From: Micromonospora sp. MP36
Lineage (GTDB): Bacteria > Actinomycetota > Actinomycetes > Mycobacteriales > Micromonosporaceae
Direction of reading: 5' to 3'
NCBI RefSeq assembly: GCF_008119785.1
Contig: NZ_VSFA01000007.1
Location: forward strand, 1 to 64,000
DNA: 64,000 nucleotides
Positions 33,328 to 42,197 of the stretch are shown piece by piece. The notes below the pieces were generated by a model, which searched no databases, was not told the origin of the DNA, and saw only the letters and a program-made list of their open reading frames with translations. The translations under genes and the position numbers were made by a program. Position 1 is the stretch's first letter. The number at the start of each line of letters is the position of its first letter.

Positions 33328-34161
33328 TCAGTCCAGCAGCGTGGGCAGGGGCAGCCCGGGCAGCAGCGGCGACAGGCTGGGCGAGGGCGGCAGCGGCAGC
33401 TTGGGCAGCGGCAGCAGGGGCTTGCCGGTGTCGCTCGCGGAGCCGCCCGGCGAGGTCGAGGTGGAGGTCGGCGGCCGGGACGGCTGGGGCTGCGGGGCCG
33501 ACGCGCCGGTGCCCGGGCGAGCGGCGGGGGTCGTCGGTCGGCCGCCCGGCGCGGGGGAGGTCGGCACCGCGGTCGGCCGGACCTCCGCCCGGGCCGCGGT
33601 CAGCTCCCGCGTCAGGGCGTCGAGCCCGGCGCGCAGCCGGGCCACGGTTGCCGCGTCGGTGATCTTCTCGAGGTCGCCGCGCGCCCGGTCGACGAGCTGC
33701 TGGGCCTCGTCGAAGCGGCCGTCGGCCAGCGCCGCGCGGGCCCGGTCGATGCTGTCCTCGATGTCCCGCACCTCGGCCTGCTGCGGATAGAGCAGCTTGG
33801 TCAGCGACCACAGCGGGCTGTCCGGCGCCGCGTTGCGGCTGCCGATCCCGAGCCCGGACCCCAGGGCGAGCAGCGCGACCGCGGCCGCCGCGAGGCGTAC
33901 GGTCCAGGGGCGCGGTCGCCGGGTCCGGGCCGGACGTGCCGGCGGCGACGTGGGCTCGGCGGGCTCGGCGGTCGGCGCGGCCGGACGGATTTCGGCGGGA
34001 GCGCCGTCGACGACGTCGGCGTGCCAGGCGGCGAACAGCTCGGCCAGCTCGTCGCCGGCCGGGGCCGGCTCACCCCGACCCAGCGCGTCGAGCAGCGCGT
34101 CGTCGCGGGCGAGGACCTCCAGGTCCATCGCCTCGCCGCCGCTCGGCGTCCGCCCGCTCAT
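33328..34161 (-). CDS. RsdA-type anti-sigma factor (single-pass membrane protein)
   Basis: A 277-residue protein. Residues about 13-50 (DLEVLARDDALLDALGRG...ELAELFAAWHADV) match the sigma-binding segment of anti-sigma-D factor RsdA. A membrane helix follows at about 87-107 (TVRLAAAAVALLALGSGLGIG). The extracytoplasmic part begins with a helical DUF5667-like region and ends in a Pro/Ser/Leu-rich tail (about 210-277). It follows the cognate sigma gene, separated only by junction repeat C, whose final ATGA gives its start. It would sequester the sigma factor at the membrane and release it on proteolysis, as known for RsdA. Confidence 0.85.
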   Translation of the reverse strand: MSGRTPSGGEAMDLEVLARDDALLDALGRGEPAPAGDELAELFAAWHADVVDGAPAEIRPAAPTAEPAEPTSPPARPARTRRPRPWTVRLAAAAVALLALGSGLGIGSRNAAPDSPLWSLTKLLYPQQAEVRDIEDSIDRARAALADGRFDEAQQLVDRARGDLEKITDAATVARLRAGLDALTRELTAARAEVRPTAVPTSPAPGGRPTTPAARPGTGASAPQPQPSRPPTSTSTSPGGSASDTGKPLLPLPKLPLPPSPSLSPLLPGLPLPTLLD

Positions 34162-34241
34162 GCCGTCACCCCGCTCCGCTCGGCGCCGGCATGAGGCAAT
34201 TCCGCGCTGAGCTGACGATTCGCTCGCTGACGCTCGCTCAT
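34158..34241 (-). repeat. Junction repeat copy C (80-bp period, micro-ORF, ATGA to ATGA)
   Basis: On the minus strand it runs from ATGA (stop of the sigma gene) to ATGA (start of the anti-sigma gene), 80 bp apart. It encodes an open 27-codon frame starting MSERQRANRQLS and ending on the TGA overlapping the anti-sigma start. The sequence is close to copy E at 42194. Confidence 0.8.
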
Positions 34242-34816
34242 GCCGCCACCTCGTCCAGGGAACCTCCGGCAAGGGTACGGAGCCGGGCGAGGGCGCGGGA
34301 CTGGGCCATCCGGACGGCGGCGGCCGTCATGCCGACGATCGTGCCCACCTCGTCGGCGGACAGGCCGACCGCGACGCGCAGCAGGATGATCTCGCGCTGG
34401 ACGTCGGGCAGCCGGTCCAGCAGCGCGGACAGCCGCCGGGCCAGATCGCTCGCCATCGCCTGCTGCTCCGGCCCGGGCGCGGCGTCGGGCTGCTCCAGCG
34501 GTGCGTCGGTGGGGGTGACCGCCGAATCCCGGATTGCCGCGCGTTGCGCGTCGGCCACCTTGTGCGCAGCGATCCCGTAGACGAACGCGGCGAACGGGAC
34601 GCCCTGTTCGCGGTAGCGGGGAAGGGCGCGCAGCACCGCCACGCACACCTCCTGGGCGACGTCGTCGGCGGTGGTGTACGCCCCGCCGACCCGGCCCAGC
34701 CGGGCCCGACAGTATCGGACCAGGCCGGGGCGCACGTCGGTGAGCAGCGTCGCGGTGGCCGCCGGGTCGCCCGCGGCGGCCCGGCGGACGAGTTCTGGCT
34801 GCTGGATCACTGTCAT
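34238..34816 (-). CDS. ECF-like sigma factor of the SigD/ShbA type
   Basis: The 192-residue protein has sigma region 2 (YTTADDVAQEVCVAVLRALPRYREQGVPFAAFVYGIAAHKVAD, about 48-90) and region 4 (LLDRLPDVQREIILLRVAVGLSADEVGTIVGM, about 132-165, then a recognition helix). No region 3 or extra domains are present. The neighbouring RsdA-like anti-sigma factor identifies it as the mycobacterial SigD / Streptomyces ShbA group, which controls stationary-phase or housekeeping-sigma expression. It is divergent from the MCE operon across a 165-bp spacer with repeated GTTACCGG (around 34838-34858), a possible autoregulatory promoter zone. Confidence 0.88.
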   Translation of the reverse strand: MTVIQQPELVRRAAAGDPAATATLLTDVRPGLVRYCRARLGRVGGAYTTADDVAQEVCVAVLRALPRYREQGVPFAAFVYGIAAHKVADAQRAAIRDSAVTPTDAPLEQPDAAPGPEQQAMASDLARRLSALLDRLPDVQREIILLRVAVGLSADEVGTIVGMTAAAVRMAQSRALARLRTLAGGSLDEVAA

Positions 34817-34981
34817 GTCGGTCGCGACGCACCTTCGTTACCGGCGGGTTACCGGCACGGTATCGAGCATCGCTCAAATTTCCTAGCTCACGGTTTGTGA
34901 CGAAGACGCACCGGAAAGAAGTTGTTGCGTTCTCCACTGGCGCGCCGATGTGTCAGGCAGCGACGGAGAGGGGAGGGATCA
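34817..34981. promoter_or_regulatory. Divergent promoter region of sigma factor and MCE operon
   Basis: This 165-bp spacer separates the sigma gene (minus) from the MCE ATPase gene (plus). It contains a tandem TTACCGGCGGGTTACCGGC and an AT-rich core near 34872-34885. Both promoters should lie here, but I cannot place the -35/-10 boxes with confidence. Confidence 0.4.
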
Positions 34982-35998
34982 GTGGGCGTCGAGGTGGCCG
35001 TGCAGGGGCTGACCAAGTCGTTCGGCGGCCAGCCGGTCTGGTCGGACATCACGCTGAACCTGCCCGCCGGGGAAATCTCCGTCCTGCTGGGACCCTCCGG
35101 CACCGGGAAGTCCGTGTTCCTCAAGACCCTGGTCGGGCTGCTGCGACCCGACCGGGGCTCCATCCTGATCGAGGGCAGGGACCTGCCGCGGCTGTCCGAA
35201 CGCGACCTGTACGAGGTGCGCAAGCTGTTCGGCGTGCTGTTCCAGGACGGCGCCCTGTTCGGCTCGATGAACATCTACGACAACGTGGCGTTCCCGCTGC
35301 GTGAGCACACCCGCAAGTCCGAGTCGCAGATCCGCGCCGTCGTCAGCGAGAAGCTGGAGATGGTGGGCCTGGTCGGGGCGGAGAAGAAGCTGCCCGGCGA
35401 GATCTCCGGCGGCATGCGCAAGCGGGCCGGCCTGGCCCGGGCGCTCGTCCTCGACCCGCAGATCATCCTCTTCGACGAGCCGGACTCCGGGCTGGACCCG
35501 GTGCGCACCGCCTACCTCAACCAGCTCATCATCGACCTCAACCAGAGCACCGACGCGACGTTCCTGATCGTCACCCACGACATCAACACGGCCCGCACGG
35601 TGCCCGACAACATCGGCCTGATCTACCACGGGCACCTGGCCATGTTCGGGCCGCGGGAGATGCTGCTGTCCAGCACCGAGCCGGTGGTCCGGCAGTTCCT
35701 CAACGCCCAGCGGATCGGCCCGATCGGCATGGCGGAGGAGAAGGACGCCGACGAACTGGCCGCCGAGGCGGAGTCCGGGATGGAGCTGCCGCCGCTGCCG
35801 CCCATCCCGCTGCAGCTGCCGCCCTCGGACGGGCTGCCCCGCCGCGCCGAACGCCGACCCGGCCAGTGGTGCCGTGAGCACGGCGTCACCCCGCCCCCGG
35901 GTTCCTTCGAGGGCCGCCGCTGGGACGAGGAACGACCCACCATCGAGCTGGGCCGGCACCTCGCCGCCGACGAGCGGCACCGGGAGGTGGCCGGATGA
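34982..35998 (+). CDS. MCE-system ABC ATPase (Mkl/MceG, MlaF-like)
   Basis: 338 residues from the GTG behind GGGGAGGG. Walker A is GPSGTGKS (37-44), the signature is ISGGMRKRAGLARAL, and Walker B is IILFDEPDSGLDP. The family-specific ISGGMRKRAG and the long C-terminal extension (about 255-338, Pro-rich, then EEKDADELAAEAESG...) are those of the ATPase that powers MCE lipid importers. It energises the two YrbE permeases encoded just downstream. Actinobacterial MceG often serves several MCE operons. Its stop forms the first RTGA of junction repeat D. Confidence 0.93.
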   Translation: MGVEVAVQGLTKSFGGQPVWSDITLNLPAGEISVLLGPSGTGKSVFLKTLVGLLRPDRGSILIEGRDLPRLSERDLYEVRKLFGVLFQDGALFGSMNIYDNVAFPLREHTRKSESQIRAVVSEKLEMVGLVGAEKKLPGEISGGMRKRAGLARALVLDPQIILFDEPDSGLDPVRTAYLNQLIIDLNQSTDATFLIVTHDINTARTVPDNIGLIYHGHLAMFGPREMLLSSTEPVVRQFLNAQRIGPIGMAEEKDADELAAEAESGMELPPLPPIPLQLPPSDGLPRRAERRPGQWCREHGVTPPPGSFEGRRWDEERPTIELGRHLAADERHREVAG

Positions 35999-36069
35999 GC
36001 GAGCGAATCAGCGGGCTCGGTGCGCTTTGGCCTCATGCCGATGCCGACCGAAGGGGGGCGGTGGCATGA
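35995..36069 (+). repeat. Junction repeat copy D (71-bp period, micro-ORF, ATGA to ATGA)
   Basis: It runs from the ATGA at the ATPase stop to the ATGA at the YrbE A start, 71 bp apart. Nine bases (three codons) shorter than the 80-bp copies, it still keeps an open frame of 24 codons (MSERISGLGAL...) that ends on the TGA overlapping the permease start. Confidence 0.75.
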
Positions 36070-36836
36070 GCGCCCCGGTGACCGCCGTCCGCCGTTCCGG
36101 CGAGTTCTTCGCGTTCTGCCTGGACACCCTGCGCGGGCTCGGCCGGCGGCCGGTGCAGGTACGCGAGTTCGTCCAGCAGGCCTGGTTCATCAGCTCGGTG
36201 TCGATCCTGCCGGCCGCCCTGGTCTCCATCCCGTTCGGCGCGGTCATCGCCCTCCAGCTCGGCTCGCTGGTCCGCCAGCTCGGCGCGCAGTCGTTCACCG
36301 GCGCCGCCTCGGTGCTCGCCGTGGTCCGCGAGGCCGGCCCGATCGTCACCGCCCTGATCATCGCCGGCGCCGGCGGCTCGGCGATCTGCGCCGACCTGGG
36401 CTCGCGCAAGATCCGCGAGGAACTGGACGCGATGCAGGTGCTCGGCATCGACCCGATCCAGCGCCTCGTCGTGCCCCGGGTGCTCGCCTCGATGCTGGTC
36501 GCCGTGCTCCTCAACGGGCTGGTCAGCGTCGTCGGCGTGACCGGCGGCTACGCGTTCAACGTCCTGCTCCAGGGCGGCACCCCCGGGGCGTACCTGGCCA
36601 GCTTCCAGGCGCTCGGACAGCTACCCGACCTGCTGGTCGGCGAGGTCAAGGCGGTGCTGTTCGGGGCCGCCGCGGCGCTGGTCGCCTCCTACAAGGGGAT
36701 GACCGCCAAGGGCGGCCCGAAGGGCGTCGGCGACGCGGTCAACCAGAGCGTGGTCATCACCTTCATGCTGCTGTTCGCGCTGAACTTCATCGTCACGGCC
36801 GTGTACTTCCAGGTCGTACCGCAGAAGGGAAGCTGA
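36066..36836 (+). CDS. YrbE-type MCE permease A (MlaE family)
   Basis: The 256-residue permease has five to six membrane segments and the MlaE signatures ALVSIPFGAVIALQLGSLVRQLGAQ, the conserved GPIVTALIIAGAGGSAICADLGSRKIREELDAMQVLGIDP, which contacts the ATPase, and YKGMTAKGGPKGVGDAVN at the C-terminal end. It forms the inner-membrane channel of the lipid importer with YrbE B, whose gene follows one base after its stop. The start ATG is the last RTGA of junction repeat D. Confidence 0.93.
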   Translation: MSAPVTAVRRSGEFFAFCLDTLRGLGRRPVQVREFVQQAWFISSVSILPAALVSIPFGAVIALQLGSLVRQLGAQSFTGAASVLAVVREAGPIVTALIIAGAGGSAICADLGSRKIREELDAMQVLGIDPIQRLVVPRVLASMLVAVLLNGLVSVVGVTGGYAFNVLLQGGTPGAYLASFQALGQLPDLLVGEVKAVLFGAAAALVASYKGMTAKGGPKGVGDAVNQSVVITFMLLFALNFIVTAVYFQVVPQKGS

Positions 36837-36837
36837 C

Positions 36838-37641
36838 ATGGCCGTGCTGCGCTACCTGGACGACCTCGGCGGGCAGCTCGCCTTCTACCTGCGCGCCTTC
36901 GCCTGGACGCCGCGCACGGTGAGCCGCTACAAGCGCGAGGTGGTCCGGCTGCTGGCCGAGGTCAGCTTCGGCACCGGCGCGCTCGCCGTGCTCGGCGGCA
37001 CCGTCGGCGTGATCTGCTTCCTCACCTTCTTCACCGGCACCGAGGTCGGGCTCCAGGGCTACCAGGCGCTCGACCAGATCGGCAGCAGCGCCTTCACCGG
37101 GTTCGTCTCGGCCTACTTCAACACCCGGGAGATCTCGCCGCTGGTGGCGGCGCTGGCGCTGTCCGCCACGGTCGGCTGCGGGTTCACCGCCCAACTCGGT
37201 GCGATGCGGATCTCTGAGGAGGTCGACGCGCTCGAGGTGATGGGCGTGCCCTCACTGCCGTTCCTGGTCACCACCCGGATGATCGCCGGCTTCATCGCGG
37301 TCATCCCGCTGTACGTGATCGGCCTGCTCTCCAGCTACCTCGCCACCCGCACCATCGCGGTCGTCTACTTCGACCAGTCCGCTGGCACCTACGACTACTA
37401 CTTCCACCTCTTCCTGCCGCCGGAGGACGTGCTCTGGTCCTTCGGCAAGGTGCTGGTGTTCAGCGTGATCGTGGTGCTGGTCCACTGCTGGTACGGCTAC
37501 ACCGCCAAGGGCGGGCCGGCGGGCGTGGGCATCGCTGTCGGGCGAGCCGTCCGGTTGGCCATCGTCGCCGTCAACGTCGTCGACTTCTTCCTGTCGCTGG
37601 CCATCTGGGGCGCCACGACCACGGTGCGGATCGCGGGGTGA
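36838..37641 (+). CDS. YrbE-type MCE permease B (MlaE family)
   Basis: The 267-residue paralogue of YrbE A has the same fold with the coupling segment SATVGCGFTAQLGAMRISEEVDALEVMGVPS and C-terminal GYTAKGGPAGVGIAVGRAV. Two different YrbE subunits per operon are usual in actinobacterial MCE systems. Translation is coupled: it starts one base after the upstream stop, and its own stop overlaps the first MCE gene by GTGA. Confidence 0.93.
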   Translation: MAVLRYLDDLGGQLAFYLRAFAWTPRTVSRYKREVVRLLAEVSFGTGALAVLGGTVGVICFLTFFTGTEVGLQGYQALDQIGSSAFTGFVSAYFNTREISPLVAALALSATVGCGFTAQLGAMRISEEVDALEVMGVPSLPFLVTTRMIAGFIAVIPLYVIGLLSSYLATRTIAVVYFDQSAGTYDYYFHLFLPPEDVLWSFGKVLVFSVIVVLVHCWYGYTAKGGPAGVGIAVGRAVRLAIVAVNVVDFFLSLAIWGATTTVRIAG

Positions 37642-38933
37642 ACATGAGACATCGCGTCCTCGGCATCGTCTTCATCGCCGTGCTGGCCGTAGCGCTTACC
37701 GCCTCGGTGCTGCAGTACCGCAAGGCGTTCACCCCGGTCGACTGGGTCACCCTGCACGCCGACCGTGCCGGCCTGCAACTCCTCGAGGGCGCCGACGTCA
37801 AGGTACGCGGCGTCGTGGTCGGGGAGGTCCGTTCGATCCGCAGCGACGGTGACGGCGCCGTCATCCGGCTGGCCCTCGACCCCGCCACCACCGACCGCAT
37901 CCCCGCCGACGTGACCGCTCGGCTGCTGCCCAAGACCCTCTTCGGCGAGCGGTACGTCGAACTCGTTCCACCGTCCGGCGGGAGCGCCGCGCCGATTCGC
38001 GACGGCGCGGTCATCAGCCAGGACCGCAGCCGCACCGCGGTGGAGCTGGAACGGGTGCTCGACCAGGCGTTGCCGCTGCTGCAGGCCATCCGCCCCGACC
38101 AGCTCGCCGCCACCCTCGGCGCGATCTCCACCGCGCTGGAGGGACGCGGCGACCGGCTCGGGGCGAACCTCGCCCGGCTCGACGCCTACCTGCGCCAGCT
38201 CAACCCCGAGCTACCCACCATCGCCGAGGACGTCCGCAAGCTCGCCGTCGTGCTGGACAGCTACGACGCCGCGCTGCCGGACCTGCTCTCCCTGCTGCGC
38301 GACGTCACCGTCACCGCCAGCACGGTCACCGACCAGCGGACCCAGCTGGCCGCGTTGCTCGCCGACACCACCGACACCGCGGACGTCACCCGGACCTTCC
38401 TCGACCGGCACGGCGACCAGCTCATCCGGCTCGGGCAGGTCAGCCGCCCGGTGCTGGAGCTGTTCGCCACCTACGCCCCCGAGTACCCGTGCCTGGTCGA
38501 CGGGCTGGTCGCCCTGCAGCCCCGGGTCGAGCAGGCCTTCTCCGGCGGGCGGATGCGCATCACCCTCGAGGTGACCCGCGACGGTGGCCCGTACGAGCGG
38601 GGCCGCGACGAACCGGTCTACGCCGCCCACGACGGCCCCGACTGCCGCGGCCTGCCCGACCCGCACGTGCCCGCGCCCGAGGTGCCCGTCGCCGACGGGT
38701 ACGACTACGGCGGCAGCCGTACCCACCCGCTCCTGCCGGTCGGCACCGCGGGCGGATCTTCCGGGGCGGCGCCCGCCCCGGCCGCGATGGGGCGGGCCGG
38801 CACCAGTGAGGAGAGCGCGCTGGTCAAGCCTCTCGTCGGCGGGCTGACCGGCACCCCACCGGTGGAGGTGCCCGACATCGCGGTCCTGCTCTGGGGGCCG
38901 CTGCTGCGCGGAGCGGTGGTGAACGCACGATGA
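37638..38933 (+). CDS. MCE-family protein A
   Basis: 431 residues from GTG 37638; an ATG two codons later is equally possible. One N-terminal membrane anchor (VLGIVFIAVLAVALTASVLQY) precedes the MCE beta-barrel domain (about 35-115: VTLHADRAGLQLLEGADVKVRGVVVGEV, ARLLPKTLFGERYVEL). A long helical region follows that, together with the other five MCE proteins, should form the periplasm-spanning tunnel for lipids. The C-terminal 60 residues are Ala/Gly/Pro-rich. First of six consecutive MCE genes with RTGA/TGATG overlaps. Confidence 0.92.
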   Translation: MNMRHRVLGIVFIAVLAVALTASVLQYRKAFTPVDWVTLHADRAGLQLLEGADVKVRGVVVGEVRSIRSDGDGAVIRLALDPATTDRIPADVTARLLPKTLFGERYVELVPPSGGSAAPIRDGAVISQDRSRTAVELERVLDQALPLLQAIRPDQLAATLGAISTALEGRGDRLGANLARLDAYLRQLNPELPTIAEDVRKLAVVLDSYDAALPDLLSLLRDVTVTASTVTDQRTQLAALLADTTDTADVTRTFLDRHGDQLIRLGQVSRPVLELFATYAPEYPCLVDGLVALQPRVEQAFSGGRMRITLEVTRDGGPYERGRDEPVYAAHDGPDCRGLPDPHVPAPEVPVADGYDYGGSRTHPLLPVGTAGGSSGAAPAPAAMGRAGTSEESALVKPLVGGLTGTPPVEVPDIAVLLWGPLLRGAVVNAR

Positions 38934-39964
38934 CCGGGAAGACGGCCTCCTCGCTGATCAAGCTGGTGATCTTCGCCGTGGTGACGCTGCTGGCCACCGC
39001 GCTGCTCGCGCAGACCCTGGGCGCGTTCCCACCCGACGGCGTCACCTACCGGGCGCGGTTCACCGACGTCACCGGGCTGCTGCCCGGCGACGACGTCCGG
39101 ATCGCCGGCGTCCGGGTCGGCAAGGTCAGCGACATCGCGGTGGTCGACGACACGGTCGCCGAGGTGACGTTCACCGTGGACCGCGACGTGCCGGTGGCGA
39201 CCAGCGTCCGCGCCAAGATCCGGTACCGGAACCTGGTCGGCCAGCGGTACGTCGCGCTGACCGAGGGACCGGGCGACGGCCGCCCGCTGCGCGCCGACGG
39301 CCTCATCCCGCTCGCGCAGACCACCCCCGCGCTGGACCTGACCGTCCTGTTCAACGGATTCCGGCCACTGTTCACCGCGCTGAACCCGGAGGATGTCAAC
39401 AAGCTCGCCTACGAGATCATCCAGGTCCTGCAGGGCGAGGGCGGCACCGTCGCGAGCCTGCTGCAACGCACCGCCTCACTGACCAACACTCTCGCCGACC
39501 GGGACGCGGTCATCGGTCGAGTGGTCACCAACCTCAACAGCGTCCTCGGGACGCTGGCGAGCCGGGACCGGGAACTGGACCAGAGCATCGCCCAGTTGCA
39601 GCAGTTCATCTCCGGCCTCTCCGCCGACCGCACCCCGATCGGCGACGCGCTGGCCAACCTCGGCGAGCTGACCAGCACCACCTCCTCGCTGCTGCAGGAC
39701 GTGCGGCCGCCGCTGGCCGCCGACGTGCGCGCCCTGAACGAGTTGGCCGGCACGCTGGACCGCAACTCCGCCGTCATCGACGGCACCCTGGGCCGGCTGC
39801 CCCAGCGCTACGCGTCGCTGACCCGGGTGGCGTCCTACGGCTCCTGGTTCAACTACTACCTCTGCGACTTCGACGGGCGGGTGGCCGTCGCCGGGCAGGC
39901 ACCGCTCAACCCGGCCACCGTCAGCGCCACCGCGGCCCGCTGCGCCACCGGAGGCAGCCGATGA
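38930..39964 (+). CDS. MCE-family protein B
   Basis: A 344-residue MCE protein: N-terminal anchor (LIKLVIFAVVTLLATALLAQTL), MCE domain about residues 38-115 (YRARFTDVTGLLPGDDVRIAGVRVGKV, IRYRNLVGQRYVAL), then a helical tail with repeated heptad-like stretches (TLASRDRELDQSIAQLQQFI). It ends near GSWFNYYLCDFDGRV, a block conserved in subunit B. ATGA overlaps join it to subunits A and C. Confidence 0.92.
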   Translation: MTGKTASSLIKLVIFAVVTLLATALLAQTLGAFPPDGVTYRARFTDVTGLLPGDDVRIAGVRVGKVSDIAVVDDTVAEVTFTVDRDVPVATSVRAKIRYRNLVGQRYVALTEGPGDGRPLRADGLIPLAQTTPALDLTVLFNGFRPLFTALNPEDVNKLAYEIIQVLQGEGGTVASLLQRTASLTNTLADRDAVIGRVVTNLNSVLGTLASRDRELDQSIAQLQQFISGLSADRTPIGDALANLGELTSTTSSLLQDVRPPLAADVRALNELAGTLDRNSAVIDGTLGRLPQRYASLTRVASYGSWFNYYLCDFDGRVAVAGQAPLNPATVSATAARCATGGSR

Positions 39965-40944
39965 AACCCTTCCGCGAACGCAATCCCGTCGTCGTCGGCG
40001 CGGTCGGGCTGGCCGTGATCCTCGCCGCCCTGCTCGGCGCCTTCCAGTTCGACCGGCTGGCCGCACTCACCGGTCGGGGCTACCAGGCCGCCTTCCACGA
40101 CGCCAGCGGCCTTGCCACCGGCAACGAGGTCCGGGTGGCCGGCGTCCGGGTCGGCGTGGTGACCGGAGTGGACCTGGCCCACGGCACCCAGCCGTACGTG
40201 CGGGTGCGCTTCCGGGTCGACGACGACGGCGTACGGCTCGGCCGGGACACCGGCGCCACCATCCGCATCAAGACGGTGCTCGGGCAGAAGTACCTCGCGC
40301 TGTCCCCGGCCGGCCCCGGGAAGCTGCCCGAGGGCGCCCAGATCCCCCTGGACCGCACCGCCGCGCCGTTCGACGTGGTGCAGGCCGTCACCGGGCTCGC
40401 CGACACCCTCGACAAGGTGGACACCGATCAGCTCGCGAAGGCGTTCACCACGCTGTCGGAGACCTTCGCCGACACCCCGGCCAGCGTCAGCACCTCGCTG
40501 ACCGGGTTGTCCCGGCTGTCGCGCACCGTCGCCAGCCGGGACGCCGAACTGCGTACGCTGCTCGCCCGGGCCCGCGAGGTCACCGGCGTGCTCGCGCAGC
40601 GCGACGAGGAGTTCCGCAAGCTCGTCGCCGACGGCGAGAAGCTGCTCGCCGAGGTCAGCCGCCGCCGCGACGCCATCCACCAGCTTCTGGTCGGCACCGA
40701 CGAGCTCGCCACCCAGCTCTCCGGGCTGGTCGCCGACAACCGCGCCCAGCTCGAACCAGCCCTGCGCAAGCTGCGCGACGTGGTCGCCGTCCTGCAACGC
40801 AACCGCGACGACCTGGAGCAGACCATCCGACGGATGGGACCGTTCGTCACCACCTTCGCCAACGTGGTCGGCAACGGCCGGTGGTTCGACTCGTACGTCG
40901 ACGGTCTGCTCCAGCCGTACCTGCCCTCTACGGGAGGACGCTGA
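39961..40944 (+). CDS. MCE-family protein C
   Basis: A 327-residue MCE protein with anchor (VVVGAVGLAVILAALLGAF), MCE domain (YQAAFHDASGLATGNEVRVAGVRVGVV, IRIKTVLGQKYLALSP) and a long helical section. The C-terminus (GNGRWFDSYVDGL) is the typical end of subunit C. No lipobox. It overlaps B by ATGA and D by TGATG, consistent with stoichiometric assembly of a hetero-hexamer. Confidence 0.92.
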   Translation: MKPFRERNPVVVGAVGLAVILAALLGAFQFDRLAALTGRGYQAAFHDASGLATGNEVRVAGVRVGVVTGVDLAHGTQPYVRVRFRVDDDGVRLGRDTGATIRIKTVLGQKYLALSPAGPGKLPEGAQIPLDRTAAPFDVVQAVTGLADTLDKVDTDQLAKAFTTLSETFADTPASVSTSLTGLSRLSRTVASRDAELRTLLARAREVTGVLAQRDEEFRKLVADGEKLLAEVSRRRDAIHQLLVGTDELATQLSGLVADNRAQLEPALRKLRDVVAVLQRNRDDLEQTIRRMGPFVTTFANVVGNGRWFDSYVDGLLQPYLPSTGGR

Positions 40945-42197
40945 TGCCCGGTCCGATCCAGCGCTGGCGGCGTCCCCTGGCCGCCGCCACCGTGCTGCTG
41001 ACCGCCGTCGCCGTCGGTGTCGTGCTGTGGCGCCACGAGGCACCCCAGCGGCGGGTGGTCGCCTACTTCACCAAGGCGGTGGGCGTCTATCCCGGCTCCG
41101 ACGTGCGGGTGCTCGGCGTCCGCGTCGGTGAGGTCGAGTCCGTCACCCCCCAGGGTCGCACTGTCCGCGTCGCGATGCGCTACGACCCCGAGGTGGACAT
41201 CCCGGCCGACGCGCAGGCGGTGATCGTTCCGCCCAGCGTGGTCAGCGACCGGTACGTGCAGCTCACGCCGGCCTTCACCGGCGGTCCCGTACTCGCCGAC
41301 GGGGCCGAGATCACGCTGGCGCGTACCGCGGCGCCGATGGAGATCGACGACATCTACCAGGCGCTGGACGAGTTCAACCGCACCCTCGGCCCGGAGGGCG
41401 CCAACGCCGACGGCGCCCTGTCCGGCCTGGTGGCCACCGGCCGGGCCAATCTGGAGGGCAACGGCGCCAACCTGCACGACACCCTCGACGGCCTCTCCCG
41501 CGCGCTGACCACCCTCTCCGACGGTCGCGGCGACCTGTTCGGCTCGGTGGCCAACCTGCAACGCTTCACCACCGCGCTGGCCAGCAGCGACCAGCAGGTC
41601 CGCGGCTTCAACCAGCAGCTCGCGGACGTCGCCGGGCAGCTCGCGGGGGAGAAGGAGGAACTGGCCGCCGCGCTGCGCAACCTCGCGGCCGCGTTGGCCG
41701 AGGTGACCACGTTCGTGAAGCAGAACCGAGCGGCGCTGACCGACAACGTCGCCGGGCTGGCCGATGTCACCCGCGTCCTGGTCCGCCAGCAGCAGGCGCT
41801 CATCGACATCCTCGACGTGACGCCGCTCGCCGTGAGCAACCTCAGCCTCGCCTACAACCCGCGCTCCGGCACCCTCGACACCCGCGACAACGCCCTGGGC
41901 CCCTACGACCCGGCCACGTTCGTCTGCTCCCTGATGGCGGGCCAGCTCCCCGCCTCCGAGGTGCCGGCGAAGTGCACCGCCCTGGCGCAGACGCTGCACT
42001 CCCGCGGCCTGCCCATGACCGACCAGCTGCGCAAGCTGATCAAGCTGCCGCCCGGCGCCCCGGCGACCGGCGGGTCCTCACCGGGAAACCCTCCAATCAG
42101 CTCCCCCGGTGCGCCGATCCCCGACGAGGCGCCGGGCGGCCTCCCCACCACCACGAGCGACCCCACGCTCGGCGGCATCCTGCGAGGGCCGGCATGA
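40944..42197 (+). CDS. MCE-family protein D
   Basis: The 417-residue protein has an N-terminal anchor (PLAAATVLLTAVAVGVVLW), MCE domain (VVAYFTKAVGVYPGSDVRVLGVRVGEV, VPPSVVSDRYVQLTP), a helical region of about 200 residues, and a Pro/Gly/Ser-rich C-terminus (LPPGAPATGGSSPGNPP). Such disordered tails are common in the D subunit. Its stop TGA belongs to the first RTGA of junction repeat E, so it is separated from subunit E by the repeat only. Confidence 0.92.
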   Translation: MPGPIQRWRRPLAAATVLLTAVAVGVVLWRHEAPQRRVVAYFTKAVGVYPGSDVRVLGVRVGEVESVTPQGRTVRVAMRYDPEVDIPADAQAVIVPPSVVSDRYVQLTPAFTGGPVLADGAEITLARTAAPMEIDDIYQALDEFNRTLGPEGANADGALSGLVATGRANLEGNGANLHDTLDGLSRALTTLSDGRGDLFGSVANLQRFTTALASSDQQVRGFNQQLADVAGQLAGEKEELAAALRNLAAALAEVTTFVKQNRAALTDNVAGLADVTRVLVRQQQALIDILDVTPLAVSNLSLAYNPRSGTLDTRDNALGPYDPATFVCSLMAGQLPASEVPAKCTALAQTLHSRGLPMTDQLRKLIKLPPGAPATGGSSPGNPPISSPGAPIPDEAPGGLPTTTSDPTLGGILRGPA

